Part shown: piece after piece, positions 1 to 9,408 of the stretch | Numbering within the stretch: position 1 is the first letter of the stretch | Layout: every line of letters starts with the position of its first letter | DNA from: an uncultured Lachnospiraceae bacterium | GTDB taxonomy: Bacteria; Bacillota; Clostridia; Lachnospirales; Lachnospiraceae | Direction: 5' to 3' | DNA: 64,000 bases | NCBI GenBank assembly: GCA_910576815.1 | Contig: CAJTKA010000008.1 | Location: 46,118 to 110,117 of the forward strand | Notes under the pieces: model-generated | The model's database searches: none | Seen by the model: the letters and a program-made list of their open reading frames with translations, nothing else | Told to the model about the DNA's origin: nothing | Made by a program: the position numbers and the translations under genes

Positions 1-1188
1 CCCCAGACCAGTCCCCTCAATGTTGCGGTTTTCGTTTTCATCCACCCGCTTGAAGGAGTTGAAAAGGTCATCCAGACTTTCCTTGCGGATGCCCATGCCG
101 GTATCTTCCACGGAGATGCGCAAAAGGATCTGGTCTGCGGCGATGCGTTCACATTTTGCGGTCAGGGTGACGGAACCCGCTTCCGTGTATTTGACTGCAT
201 TGGTCAAAAGGTTGGTTACCACCTGCTTGATCCGCACTTCGTCGCCGTAGAGCATGGAGGGGATCTCAGGGTCGATATCCACCTTAAATTCCAGATTCTT
301 TTGATGCGCCCTGATCCAGACAAGATTCACCAGGTCGCTGAACATGGAGCTGATCTCATATTGGGTGGGAACGATATCCATTTTGCCCGATTCCAGTTTG
401 GAGAGGTCGAGAATATCGTTGATGGTCGTCAGCAGCATTTTGCTGGCATTCTGGATATTGATGGCGTTCTCCGCGATCTCGTCGGAGATATCCTCCCGCA
501 GGATCATCTCGTTTAAGCCGATGATGGTGTTGATGGGGGTGCGGATCTCGTGGCTCATGTTGGCAAAGAAAGTATCTTTGGAGCGGGCCATCCGTTCCAC
601 TTCCAGCTTTTGCTGTTCGGCGATCTGACGTTCCCGCTCGTACGTTTTTGCCTGACTTTTCATGAGGATACCGATGAAGCAGCTTACGCACAGCAGGGTG
701 ACAAAGGAGTCCGTAAAAGCGTAGAAGCGGGTGGAGGGCCGCAGGATCAGCGGATAGCAGTAACTGACCAGATAAGTCAACAAAAAGGAAAGCACGGACA
801 GAGCAAAGGCAAGAAGAAAGTCCCTTCCTTCAAACAGCAGAAAAATATACACAAGTCCCAGCACGAACCAGACAGGCGTACCGCTTTGGGTGCCGCCGCT
901 CAAAAGAAAGACGATCGGAAAGAGGATCACGTTGGTGCCGATGATCAAAAGCCAGGAAGCAAGCTTCATATTGCGGCGCGAAACGGTGATATAGATGGCA
1001 ATAGCGGAGACGGCGCACATGGCAAGCAGGGCGTAGAGAACTCTGGAATCTGCGCCCAGAAAGACGCGTCCCGTACCGATCACGGAGGCGGCAAACACCA
1101 GTAGCAGCACCATGTGATTCAGCCGCTCGCGGAAGGCAAGCTTTTCGGAAAACATTTTTTTGAAAAAAGTTTGTATTCTTTTGATCAT
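1..1188 (-). CDS. Membrane sensor histidine kinase (partial, C-terminus outside window)
   Basis: The minus-strand reading frame stays open to the window edge, so the C-terminus is missing. The first ~170 residues hold several hydrophobic segments, followed by a short linker and a HisKA domain with the H-box NMSHEIRTPIN near residue 212. A HATPase_c domain follows, with the N-box (NLLTNAVKYT) and G1 box (EDTGMGI), and the sequence runs off in the G2 region (GTGLG). The ATG lies 3 bp after the stop of the upstream hybrid kinase, so the two are probably one transcript and translationally coupled. It autophosphorylates on His in this family. Whether receiver domains follow, as in its neighbour, cannot be seen. 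Confidence 0.93.
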   Translation of the reverse strand, partial: MIKRIQTFFKKMFSEKLAFRERLNHMVLLLVFAASVIGTGRVFLGADSRVLYALLAMCAVSAIAIYITVSRRNMKLASWLLIIGTNVILFPIVFLLSGGTQSGTPVWFVLGLVYIFLLFEGRDFLLAFALSVLSFLLTYLVSYCYPLILRPSTRFYAFTDSFVTLLCVSCFIGILMKSQAKTYERERQIAEQQKLEVERMARSKDTFFANMSHEIRTPINTIIGLNEMILREDISDEIAENAINIQNASKMLLTTINDILDLSKLESGKMDIVPTQYEISSMFSDLVNLVWIRAHQKNLEFKVDIDPEIPSMLYGDEVRIKQVVTNLLTNAVKYTEAGSVTLTAKCERIAADQILLRISVEDTGMGIRKESLDDLFNSFKRVDENENRNIEGTGLG

Positions 1189-1191
1189 TGG

Positions 1192-4116
1192 CTATTGTTC
1201 CATCCTTTCCAAAAGCTCGGATGCACCGAGAAAATCAAAGTCGGCGGTCAATGCACGGATTTCTTCCGCCATCCCTTTCAGGGAGCCGTTTTCCGTATGG
1301 CAAAGAGCCAGTCTGTCAAGGAGCGGGGAGAGGCCTTCGCTTTCAAACTCTGACAGTTTTTCGGAAATCTCCGCTAACAGCGTCTGCAGGGACTCCTGTG
1401 CGCTGCCATCCGCAGTGGCTTCGTCCGTCTGCGTGCCGTTTTCTGCAATACTCCGGACGCCGCCTGCCTCTGAATGCGCGTTTACGGCGGTTTCGCCGGC
1501 AGGAACAGCCAAGCCTTGCGGTGCTTTTTGATCGGGATACACATAGGCGTTATCCGTCAGCGCGTCAAGCAGCGCATCGTGCTGTGCCATCATTTCCTCG
1601 TGATGCGCTAAGATATAGTCGATGCGGTTTTCCTTGCCCGCAAATTCCAGTTCCTTTGCTGCCGCAGAAAGGTCGTCCGCGCCGATGCCTTTGGCATTCC
1701 CTTTCAGGGCATGGACGCAGATCACGTAATTTTTCCAGTCTTGCTGCGCATAGTAATGGGCAAGATTCTTCCTGCGTTTTTCCCCCTCTGCGTGGAAGAT
1801 GGCGACGATCTCTTGAAAGCCCTCTTCATCGCCGCAGTAGGCGCAGGCGTGCTCCAGATTGATACCGGCCCTGGTAAGGCACAGACGACCGCTTGCGACA
1901 GCATCCTGTCCCGAGGGTTCCGTTGGGTTTGTTTTTGCGGATATTGCCTTTTCCCCTGCCGCCTGTGATGCGCGGGTGGCAGCCGTCGCGGGGCCTTCCG
2001 TCTCTGTCTGTGCGGAAGAAGAAGTCTGCCCGTTTGCCTCATCCTCCACCAGGATCTGCATCTGAGCGGGAATATAGCGGCGCAGGATGCGCTCCAGTAC
2101 GCTCAGTTCGATCGGTTTGGCGATAAAGTCATTGAAGCCCTCCGATATAAACATTTCCCTGGCCCCGCCGATGGCGTTGGCGGTAAAGGCGATGATGGGG
2201 AGGGACTGGTAGTAGGAGCCGGGTTTCTGCCTGATTTTGTGTAAGGTCTCCACACCGTCCATCTCCGGCATCATATGATCTAAGAAAACGCAGTCGAAGT
2301 CCGGCGCATTCAGTTTTTCCAACGCTTCCTGACCGCTGCCTGCCAGGGTGACCTTGAGCTGATAAGGCAGGAGCAAACGAGCCATCACTTTCAAATTCAT
2401 GGCGTTGTCATCCACCACCAGCACGCGGGCCTGCGGGGCTGTAAACTTGTTATGTAAACTAATTTGAGAATCTTCACCAACCAGTACCCTTTGACCGTTA
2501 AAGACAGCAGCGATGGAAAGCACGGTAAAGGGCTTGTAGATGCGCAGCATCTGTCCCGGTACCAAAAGCTCCTGACCGTAGTCTAAGAGGAGCACCAGCG
2601 AGCGCTCGGCGCTGAGCTTTTCAAAGAAGGTCCTGTCTTCGCAGTATTCCTCCCAGCCGATGAAGATGTGGGAGTAGTTCTCGCGCTCCAGGCGGCGTTT
2701 CAGCTCGGCAAGATTCCTGCAGGTGCGGAAGGGGAAACCAAACTGGGTGGCAATGTGGCGGATGCAGTTCTCATAACCTTCGCGCACCACGGTATAGTCA
2801 TATTTATCCAGATTGATGTAGCAGGCCGCGTAGAGGTTCCTTTTATCGCGGATGGAGACGATGGGCGTCTCATCCAGAACTTTCTGCGGAATGGTGAATT
2901 GAAATTCACTGCCGATCCCCGGGGTGCTGTCAACGGTGATAAAGCCGCCCATGCTGCGCACCAGCGCACGGGTGATGGCCAGACCAAGGCCGACGCCGCC
3001 TTCCTGGCGGTTTCGTCTGGTGTCGATCTGACTGAAACTGATAAAGATTTTTTCCAGGTCTGCGCGTTCGATGCCGATGCCGGAATCCCTGACGCTCACG
3101 GAAAGGTTGATGCCGTATTCTTCGCGGCGGCCTCTGATGCGTAGGATCACGCCGCCTTCTTTCGTAAATTTGATGGCATTCTCGAGCAGATTGATGATGA
3201 TGCGTCGAAGCTTTTGTTCGTCGCCTAACAGATTGCTTGGCAGATCCGCATCGCAGTCCACGATCAGTTCCAAATGCCTGCCGTTATCCATGGTCAGTGC
3301 CATATTGATGATATCGGTGATGGTGGAGGTGATATTGTAGCTTTCTTCCGCAAGCTCCAACTTGCCGGTTTCCAGCTCCGAAAAATCCAGGATATTGCTG
3401 ACTGTCGCCAAAAGATTCCTCCCGGCAGTCTGGATGTCCACCACATCCCGCCGCACTTCCAGAGGAAGGTCTTCCTGCAGGATGGCCTCGCTCATGCCGC
3501 ACACTGCATTGATGGGGGTGCGGATCTCGTGGGAGACGTTGACCAAAAAGTCATTTTTGCTGCGCTCAGCGATTTCCAGTTCGCTGATTTTTTCAAATAA
3601 AAGCTGGTTTGCCGTTTGACGGTTTCTCTGAATGATCCAGATCACTGTCAGAATGGTATAAAGGGAGATGAATTGGATGGCAAGTCGAAGAATATCATGT
3701 GCGGAAGTAATCAGGATCGTATTTACGATAAAGCCGTGGTAGAGAAAAAGAAAAACGGGTACGATGAATCCCGGATAGAGGACTTGTTTTAAGTTAAAAA
3801 TACTAAGCAGGACAATGACTCCTGCCATGGTGATCAGCATGGAAGAAAAACTTTCCGTAAACAGGGCATAGAGAATGAAATCAGCCCAGCACATGACGGC
3901 GATAAACTGCGCCCTGTGCTCGTGGTCCCAGATTTCGCGCCAATAGACGAACCAGCCGGCGATCGGGGGCAGAAACAGGATTTCCAGAATAAAAATGCTC
4001 CAGTCGGAGAGGATACCTGCGGCAAACATAGCGCCGGCGTACAGGGTGAGGACAGCCAGTACGGTGCGCTCCAGTTTTCGTTGGGTCAGTTCCGTTTGAA
4101 ATTGTAGATTATCCAA
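1192..4116 (-). CDS. Hybrid sensor histidine kinase with receiver and Hpt domains
   Basis: This is a single-protein phosphorelay of about 974 residues. Five or so membrane segments occupy residues 20-165. HisKA follows (VSHEIRTPIN, His near 195), then HATPase_c with N, G1 and G2 boxes (300-415), a degenerate receiver-like segment, a true REC domain (VVDDN, phospho-Asp in FLDHMMPEMDG, 565-685) and a C-terminal Hpt domain with HALKGNAKGIGA. I chose the TTG at 4116 because AAGGAG lies about 11 nt upstream. A GTG at 4128 is also in frame but touches the ribosome site, so the start is uncertain by four codons. Its final output partner is not obvious; the adjacent HD-GYP regulator is a candidate by position only. 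Confidence 0.94.
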   Translation of the reverse strand: MDNLQFQTELTQRKLERTVLAVLTLYAGAMFAAGILSDWSIFILEILFLPPIAGWFVYWREIWDHEHRAQFIAVMCWADFILYALFTESFSSMLITMAGVIVLLSIFNLKQVLYPGFIVPVFLFLYHGFIVNTILITSAHDILRLAIQFISLYTILTVIWIIQRNRQTANQLLFEKISELEIAERSKNDFLVNVSHEIRTPINAVCGMSEAILQEDLPLEVRRDVVDIQTAGRNLLATVSNILDFSELETGKLELAEESYNITSTITDIINMALTMDNGRHLELIVDCDADLPSNLLGDEQKLRRIIINLLENAIKFTKEGGVILRIRGRREEYGINLSVSVRDSGIGIERADLEKIFISFSQIDTRRNRQEGGVGLGLAITRALVRSMGGFITVDSTPGIGSEFQFTIPQKVLDETPIVSIRDKRNLYAACYINLDKYDYTVVREGYENCIRHIATQFGFPFRTCRNLAELKRRLERENYSHIFIGWEEYCEDRTFFEKLSAERSLVLLLDYGQELLVPGQMLRIYKPFTVLSIAAVFNGQRVLVGEDSQISLHNKFTAPQARVLVVDDNAMNLKVMARLLLPYQLKVTLAGSGQEALEKLNAPDFDCVFLDHMMPEMDGVETLHKIRQKPGSYYQSLPIIAFTANAIGGAREMFISEGFNDFIAKPIELSVLERILRRYIPAQMQILVEDEANGQTSSSAQTETEGPATAATRASQAAGEKAISAKTNPTEPSGQDAVASGRLCLTRAGINLEHACAYCGDEEGFQEIVAIFHAEGEKRRKNLAHYYAQQDWKNYVICVHALKGNAKGIGADDLSAAAKELEFAGKENRIDYILAHHEEMMAQHDALLDALTDNAYVYPDQKAPQGLAVPAGETAVNAHSEAGGVRSIAENGTQTDEATADGSAQESLQTLLAEISEKLSEFESEGLSPLLDRLALCHTENGSLKGMAEEIRALTADFDFLGASELLERMEQ

Positions 4117-4144
4117 GGCAGTAAACACTCCTTCTTAAAATAAC

Positions 4145-4199
4145 TGACAAAAATGTCGTATTATATGACAATGTTGTCATGTGTATGACATTTCTGTCA
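4145..4199. promoter_or_regulatory. Three tandem palindromes TGACA-N4-TGTCA (operator array)
   Basis: Palindromes lie at 4145-4158 (last base mismatched), 4166-4179 and 4186-4199, with periods of 21 and 20 bp. All three therefore face the same side of the helix. A minus-strand TATAAT (4159-4164) sits between the first and second copies, upstream of the hybrid kinase gene. The last copy overlaps the stop codon of the HD-GYP gene. The form resembles TNACA-N4-TGTNA sites of Bce-type response regulators. The binding protein is unknown. Confidence 0.65.
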
Positions 4200-5276
4200 G
4201 TTGTTGGCATCTGTAATATGAAGCACTTCCTTTAACTGCGGCAGCATCCCGACAAATACGTCGAGGATGACAGGGTCAAACTGTGTGCCCTGTCCCTCAG
4301 ACATGATCTGCATGATCCGCTCAATGGGACGGATGGGCGGCTTGTAACAGCGCTCCTCGTAGAGGGCGTCGAATACGTCCGCAACCGCCATGATGCGGGC
4401 GGAGAGAGGAATGTTGCTCTCCGTAAGCCCTGTGGGGTAGCCGGTACCGTCCCAGCGCTCATGGTGATAGAGGGCAATGTCCTCCACCAGCCGCACATAA
4501 TGCTCGTCCTCGATATCGCCGATGATGGTCTGGATGATCTTGCGGCTGTGCGTGGTGTGCAGCTTCATGGTCTCAAATTCTTCCGTGGTCAGTTTGCCGG
4601 GCTTTTGCAGGATGGCATCAGGGATCTTGATTTTGCCCACATCGTGCAGGGGTGCTGCCTTGCACAGATCTTCTATGTAGTCGGGGGTCAGCTCCTCCGT
4701 AAAGAGCCCTCTGGAAAGCAGCTCGTTAGCGATCATGCGCACATAGTTCTGGGTGTTTTTCACGTGTTTGCCGGTGCTGCCGTCCCGACTCTCAATCAGG
4801 TTTGCCATGCCGATAATGACGGATTCCTGGATGCGGCCGAGGCGGTTAGCGTCTTCCGTGATCTTTTCCGCCTGATCATTTACCATAGTTTCCAGATTGT
4901 GGCGGTATTGATCCAGTTCGATGGTCTTGCTGACACGGCTTAAAAGGATATCGGGCACAAAGGGCTTGGCCACAAAATCCATGGCTCCCATCTGGAAGCA
5001 TTTGATCTCCGTCTCCGCCAGATTGTCCGCCGTCAGGAAGATAACCGGGATCGTCTCAGTATGAAGGTCTGAGCGCAGACATTCCATCACTTCAAAACCG
5101 TTCATTTCCGGCATATTGATATCAAGGAGGATCAGATCGGGACGGTGGGTTTCCAGATATTTTAAGGCTGCCTGGCCGGAAGTGGAGGCGGCGATGCGGT
5201 ACTGCGCGCCCAGGATCTTCTGGGCGAGAGCCAGATTGGTCTTATCGTCATCCACCACAAGAATCACATTTTTCAT
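4197..5276 (-). CDS. Response regulator with HD-GYP output (cyclic-di-GMP phosphodiesterase type)
   Basis: The protein has about 359 residues. An N-terminal REC domain starts with VVDDDKTN and has its phospho-Asp in LILLDINMPEMNG, followed by a short helical linker. The C-terminal HD-GYP domain has HDVGKI, then HHERWDGTGYP, which keeps the metal-binding HD pair and the GYP signature. HD-GYP enzymes hydrolyse cyclic-di-GMP. The ATG at 5276 is preceded by AAAGGAGT at good spacing; a longer in-frame start upstream would add 31 residues unlike the family. It lies upstream of and in the same direction as the two kinases, which could phosphorylate it. With the EAL protein at 9.4 kb, it suggests local cyclic-di-GMP signalling. 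Confidence 0.93.
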   Translation of the reverse strand: MKNVILVVDDDKTNLALAQKILGAQYRIAASTSGQAALKYLETHRPDLILLDINMPEMNGFEVMECLRSDLHTETIPVIFLTADNLAETEIKCFQMGAMDFVAKPFVPDILLSRVSKTIELDQYRHNLETMVNDQAEKITEDANRLGRIQESVIIGMANLIESRDGSTGKHVKNTQNYVRMIANELLSRGLFTEELTPDYIEDLCKAAPLHDVGKIKIPDAILQKPGKLTTEEFETMKLHTTHSRKIIQTIIGDIEDEHYVRLVEDIALYHHERWDGTGYPTGLTESNIPLSARIMAVADVFDALYEERCYKPPIRPIERIMQIMSEGQGTQFDPVILDVFVGMLPQLKEVLHITDANN

Positions 5277-5449
5277 AGGAATACTCCTTTTGGAATCGAT
5301 TGCAGAGTAAGCGGCAAAAACACTCCGCCTGATACCATACATTGTAAAACAAGATGGAAAGAAAAGCAAGAAAGCACGGGCGCCATAATGCCTGTAAATT
5401 CCGCCGTCAGCAGATAAAGGATCGGGAAGAATTTGACAGGGCAGGGCGT

Positions 5450-5479
5450 TTGCGTTATGGGAGCAAGATGTGGTATGAT
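5450..5479 (+). promoter_or_regulatory. Possible sigma-A promoter of the helicase gene
   Basis: TTGCGT (5450-5455), an 18 bp spacer and TATGAT (5474-5479) lie upstream of the SUV3-like helicase gene. The tandem hairpins at 5481-5527 would fall mostly in its leader. The rest of the 5277-5449 gap shows no gene. Confidence 0.35.
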
Positions 5480-5480
5480 A

Positions 5481-5527
5481 AGCGCAGAGTCAGCACTCTG
5501 CGCTAAGAGAATTGCTTCGCAATTCTC
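5481..5527. repeat. Two tandem perfect hairpins
   Basis: AGCGCAGAGT/ACTCTGCGCT (10 bp stem, 4-base loop, 5481-5504) is followed at once by GAGAATTGC/GCAATTCTC (9 bp stem, TTC loop, 5507-5527). The second hairpin resembles the one at 13192-13214 (shared ATTGCTTCGCA core). Neither has a T-tract, so a simple terminator is unlikely. Confidence 0.7.
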
Positions 5528-5574
5528 CTGAAATGGTTAAAGGTGTCAGCATCGGAGATATGGTATAATTTGCT

Positions 5575-7605
5575 ATGGGTGAAAACAGACAGGAAGAAAA
5601 AAGAGAACAAAACAAACGAAATGATCACAAAGAGCGGAAAGGAACGGACAGCGGGACGAACCGGCAGACGCAGCGGGAACAGGTGCAGGATCAATTTCCC
5701 GAGCGACTTTGGAAGTCGTATGAACAGGCCTTTTTCCGTTTTGAGGAGAAGGGAAAACGGAAATTCATCAGGAGTACGGAGCGGCAGCTGGGGCAGTTGG
5801 AGCGACGTATTGCCCGCAAAAAAAGGCAGGAGAACCATCAGGTGCTTGCCGATATGCGGGAATTGCATAAGAAGGTGGCGCAGGTCGGTTTTACGGTGGT
5901 GCGCAGAGATACCAAATGGATGAAGAAATACCGTCATGTGGTGCAGATGCTTGCCAGACTCGATGTTTCTTTTTTAAAGAAGATGGCGGCAGGAGCGGTG
6001 CCGGAAGACATCGCCGCGATGGAGAAGACGGCGGCGCTTTTGCGGGAAAAGTCCCTCTATGAAATCTACAAAGAGGATTACATGCAGTACCTGGTGGGAC
6101 AGCGCATCGAGGAACTGATGGAGGCGGAGCCGGAGAAACAGTACCCTGAGGCCAGAGGTATGAAGCGGCATTTCATCCTGCACATCGGTCCCACCAACAG
6201 CGGTAAGACCTACGAGGCCCTGCAGCGATTGAAACAGGCTTATCGCGGCATTTACTTAGGGCCCCTGCGCCTTTTGGCGCTGGAAGTCTATGACCGCATG
6301 ATGGCGGCGGGCATCCCCTGTAACATGATCACCGGTGAGGAGACCATCTATACGCCCGGGAATTTTGTGCAGGCATCCACGGTCGAGATCCTGAATATCA
6401 GGGAAGTGTATGATATCGCCGTGATCGACGAGGCGCAGATGATGGCGGACGAGAACAGGGGAAGCTACTGGACCAGAGCGATCTTAGGCATCCGTGCGGA
6501 GGAGATCCACGTCTGCGCTTCCGGCACGGCGGAGGATATCTTAATCAGGATGTTAAAACGCTGCGGTGATACCTATGAGATCGTCCATCACGAGAGGAAC
6601 ACGAAGCTAACATTTCTTCCCGAACGCTACGATATGGCCGTGGATGTGGAACCGGGCGACGCCCTGATCGCCTTTTCCAAGAAAAACGTGCTGGCGATCG
6701 CGGCGGCGCTTGAGGGGCGCGGCATCCCTGCCAGTGTGATCTACGGGAACCTGCCGCCGCAGACGAGGCAGGAGCAGGTGCGCCTTTTCACGGAAGGAGT
6801 CAATCAGGTGGTGGTGGCGACAGACGCCATCGGCATGGGCATCAATCTGCCCATCCGCAGGGTCGTTTTTATGAATACGACGAAGTTTGACGGCGTGGGC
6901 AAAAGACGGCTTCTGGCGGAGGAGATCAGGCAGATTGCGGGCCGCGCGGGGCGTTTCGGCTTTTACGATACCGGCTATGTGCAGTCGGCGATGGATATGG
7001 AGTATGTCGGCAAGAAGCTGGCGGAACCTTTTTACCCGATCAGGAGGGCCAGAGTAGGCTTCCCGGAAGTGCTGCTTGACATCGATATCGAGCTCGATGA
7101 GATCATTGAAGCATGGGAAAAGACAGGGAACCCGCCTATGTACGATAAGATCTCCATGAAGGAGAGCGTGGACAAGTACCGTTACCTGCGGGATTACCGC
7201 AGGAAGATAGATTATATGGACGACAGGAAGCTGGTGCTCACCCTGATTACCTGTCCTTTTGACGTGAAGGACAGAGAGGTGCTGCGGCTGTGGCTGCGCT
7301 ATTGCGAAAAGCCCGAAAAACAGCAGAACTGTCCCATGCTGCCGAAAGATTTCTCACTGGAAGGATTGGAGTCCTACTACAAGCAGCTCGATCTCTACAC
7401 GCAGTTTTCCGCGCGCATGGCCTGGGAGATCGACAAGGAGGAAGTGGCGGCAAACAGGGAATGGGCACAGCATGAGATCGGAGAACTGCTCAAGGAAGAT
7501 AAGGGGCAGTTTGAGAAGAAGTGTCAGCTTTGCGGCAGGCCTTTGCCCTGGAATGCCGCCTATCCGATCTGTGACCGCTGCTATCGGAAGATGGAAAGGG
7601 ACTGA
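5575..7605 (+). CDS. SUV3-like superfamily 2 RNA helicase with C-terminal zinc ribbon
   Basis: The protein has about 676 residues. A charged, helical N-terminal region (about 1-195) precedes an SF2 helicase core. Walker A is GPTNSGKT near residue 204, the DExx box is DEAQ near 286, and motif VI is QIAGRAGRFG near 455. Together these match the SUV3 type known from mitochondrial RNA degradosomes. The C-terminus has CQLCGRP...CDRC, a four-cysteine zinc-ribbon pattern. Substrate and partners are unknown; RNA unwinding is inferred from family. The ATG at 5575 lacks a strong ribosome site and the first ~40 residues are low-complexity, so a later start is possible. The phosphopantetheinyl transferase gene follows after 17 bp. 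Confidence 0.88.
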   Translation: MGENRQEEKREQNKRNDHKERKGTDSGTNRQTQREQVQDQFPERLWKSYEQAFFRFEEKGKRKFIRSTERQLGQLERRIARKKRQENHQVLADMRELHKKVAQVGFTVVRRDTKWMKKYRHVVQMLARLDVSFLKKMAAGAVPEDIAAMEKTAALLREKSLYEIYKEDYMQYLVGQRIEELMEAEPEKQYPEARGMKRHFILHIGPTNSGKTYEALQRLKQAYRGIYLGPLRLLALEVYDRMMAAGIPCNMITGEETIYTPGNFVQASTVEILNIREVYDIAVIDEAQMMADENRGSYWTRAILGIRAEEIHVCASGTAEDILIRMLKRCGDTYEIVHHERNTKLTFLPERYDMAVDVEPGDALIAFSKKNVLAIAAALEGRGIPASVIYGNLPPQTRQEQVRLFTEGVNQVVVATDAIGMGINLPIRRVVFMNTTKFDGVGKRRLLAEEIRQIAGRAGRFGFYDTGYVQSAMDMEYVGKKLAEPFYPIRRARVGFPEVLLDIDIELDEIIEAWEKTGNPPMYDKISMKESVDKYRYLRDYRRKIDYMDDRKLVLTLITCPFDVKDREVLRLWLRYCEKPEKQQNCPMLPKDFSLEGLESYYKQLDLYTQFSARMAWEIDKEEVAANREWAQHEIGELLKEDKGQFEKKCQLCGRPLPWNAAYPICDRCYRKMERD

Positions 7606-7622
7606 GAGGGAAGGAAACCGCT

Positions 7623-8297
7623 ATGATCTACACCTACTATGCGGATGTGAGATGTCTGGCAAATCGGATGTTGTTTCAGGAAAAAAGTAAGCTGCTTTCT
7701 CCTTACAGGCAGCAGAAGATCGCCGTTTTGCGCCATGAAAAGGATAAATGCAGGAGCCTGGCGGCGGGGCTTTTGCTGGATCACGCGCTGGGCATCTACG
7801 GGCTGCAGGAAAAGAGCGCGGAGTACGAGATCGGAGAATGGGGGAAACCGGTCTTCAAATATCACCCTGACATCAGTTTTTCTCTCTCTCATTCCGGCGA
7901 TTACGCGATCTGCACCATCGGGGACGCTCCGCTTGGCAATGATATTGAACAGAGAAAGGAAGGGCGCCTCAAAGTAGCGGACCGTTTCTTTGCAAAGGAG
8001 GAGCTTGCCTGGCTCTACGATGCAAAAGAAAATGGGGAAAGGAATCTGAGGATGTTTCGCCTGTGGACGATGAAGGAGAGCTTTTTAAAGGCCACGGGGA
8101 GAGGGATGTCCCTGTCTTTAAAGGATTTTTCCATTCATGTGGAGGAGGCATCGGGGCGGGCCAGAGTGCGGCATTCTTTTGACGGCAATTATTATTCTCT
8201 GCGGGAATATCAGGAGATCGAGGGGTATTGCATGGCGGTCTGCTGTCAGGGAAAGGGTGATATGGCATACAGCATGATGCCGGTGGAACTGTATTGA
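7623..8297 (+). CDS. 4'-phosphopantetheinyl transferase (Sfp type)
   Basis: This 224-residue protein carries the Sfp-family signatures: GNDIEQR (Mg-binding Asp and Glu) near residue 100, followed by RFFAKEE and WTMKESFLKATGRG with the catalytic Lys and Glu. Such enzymes move phosphopantetheine from CoA to a serine of carrier proteins. The length (~225) suits the Sfp class rather than the small AcpS class. GGAAGG lies upstream of the ATG. It sits between the helicase and a hydrolase gene in one tight plus-strand group. No carrier protein or NRPS/PKS gene is visible here, so the substrate is unknown. Confidence 0.93.
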   Translation: MIYTYYADVRCLANRMLFQEKSKLLSPYRQQKIAVLRHEKDKCRSLAAGLLLDHALGIYGLQEKSAEYEIGEWGKPVFKYHPDISFSLSHSGDYAICTIGDAPLGNDIEQRKEGRLKVADRFFAKEELAWLYDAKENGERNLRMFRLWTMKESFLKATGRGMSLSLKDFSIHVEEASGRARVRHSFDGNYYSLREYQEIEGYCMAVCCQGKGDMAYSMMPVELY

Positions 8298-8312
8298 GAA
8301 TGGGGGAGCAGG

Positions 8313-9284
8313 ATGCGAAAGAGGATACGGATCGTGGCGGCGGTCCTGGCGGCGCTTTTGATACTTTATACCGTTTTTGTGTACTTTCTTGTGAGCGCCT
8401 GTCTGGTGCCCTCCTTTATGGATCGGTTGGATGCGTTTGAGGATATCACGAAAAAGTGTTACAGCGAACAGGTGCAGACTGCGCAGATCCAGGGAAACAG
8501 AAGCAGGCTCCTCTCCGAGACGGCGGCGTGGATCGAAACGGCAAAACGAAATGAAATATACGCAGAAACAGCTGACGGATATCGCCTTACCGCAGCGGAG
8601 TTCCCCGAGCGGACGAGTGAGACCTGGGTATTGCTTTTGCACGGCTACACGGGCTGGAAGGAGGAGATGTACCAGTTTGCCTGCTGGTATCAGGAGCAGG
8701 GATATGCGGTGTTGGTGCCGGATCTGCGCTGCCAGGGCGAGAGTGAGGGAGATTTCATCGGTATGGGCTGGACGGATCATTATGACTGTCAGCTTTGGAT
8801 CGAACATATTTTACAGGAGTCACCGGATGCGCAGATCATTCTTCACGGTCAATCCATGGGAGCGGCCACGGCGCTCATCATGGCAGGATCGCCGGAGGTT
8901 TCTAAGCATATCAGGGCAGTGGTCTCCGACAGTGCCTACACGACAGCCTACGAGATGTTCGGCGACAAGATCATGGAGTGGTTTCATTTGCCGGCGGTAC
9001 TCTTTGTGGATTCCGCCTGCGTGATGCTGCGGCTTAGGGGCGGCTATGATCTGCGGGATGCCTCTCCTTTGAAAGCGGTGGCAGACAGCAGAGTGCCCAT
9101 TCTTTTTATCCACGGGGACGAGGATAAGATGATCGATGTGGCTATGTCTTACGAGCTGTTTGAGGCGGCTGCCTGCGAAAAGGAAATCTTCATTGTGGAG
9201 GGCGCAGGACATGCGCAGGCGCAGGATAAGGATCCGGAGGAGTATTACGGGAGGATAGAGGACTTTTTGTTGCGGTATCTGTAG
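8313..9284 (+). CDS. Membrane-anchored alpha/beta hydrolase
   Basis: The protein has about 323 residues. One N-terminal hydrophobic segment (about 8-30) suggests a membrane anchor with the catalytic domain outside. The hydrolase fold shows LLHGYTGWK (oxyanion region), the nucleophile elbow GQSMGA, HGDEDKM with the likely acidic residue, and GAGHAQA with the catalytic His. The arrangement matches the BAAT/acyltransferase-like alpha/beta hydrolases common in clostridia. The substrate is unknown. GGGGGAGC precedes the ATG, 15 bp after the phosphopantetheinyl transferase stop, so co-transcription is likely. Confidence 0.9.
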   Translation: MRKRIRIVAAVLAALLILYTVFVYFLVSACLVPSFMDRLDAFEDITKKCYSEQVQTAQIQGNRSRLLSETAAWIETAKRNEIYAETADGYRLTAAEFPERTSETWVLLLHGYTGWKEEMYQFACWYQEQGYAVLVPDLRCQGESEGDFIGMGWTDHYDCQLWIEHILQESPDAQIILHGQSMGAATALIMAGSPEVSKHIRAVVSDSAYTTAYEMFGDKIMEWFHLPAVLFVDSACVMLRLRGGYDLRDASPLKAVADSRVPILFIHGDEDKMIDVAMSYELFEAAACEKEIFIVEGAGHAQAQDKDPEEYYGRIEDFLLRYL

Positions 9285-9305
9285 GGAAACGCGGCAAGAA
9301 GTCCT

Positions 9306-9333
9306 TTGCTTTTTGTCGGAAAGGATTTATACT
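9306..9333 (+). promoter_or_regulatory. Possible promoter upstream of the EAL sensor gene
   Basis: TTGCTT (9306-9311), a 16 bp spacer and TATACT (9328-9333) lie in the short gap before the large sensor gene. The -10 is good and the -35 partial. Confidence 0.4.
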
Positions 9334-9408
9334 AAAGAATAAGTAGATCGTATGCATGAGAGGCAGAAATGTTTGCGTCATGATCCGTGGAAAGAGAGGC
9401 GTTCTGAG

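Noticed and set aside
5564..5569. TATAAT just before the helicase ATG as its promoter
   Set aside because: It is only 5 bp from the start codon and lacks a -35; a leaderless start is possible but not supported.
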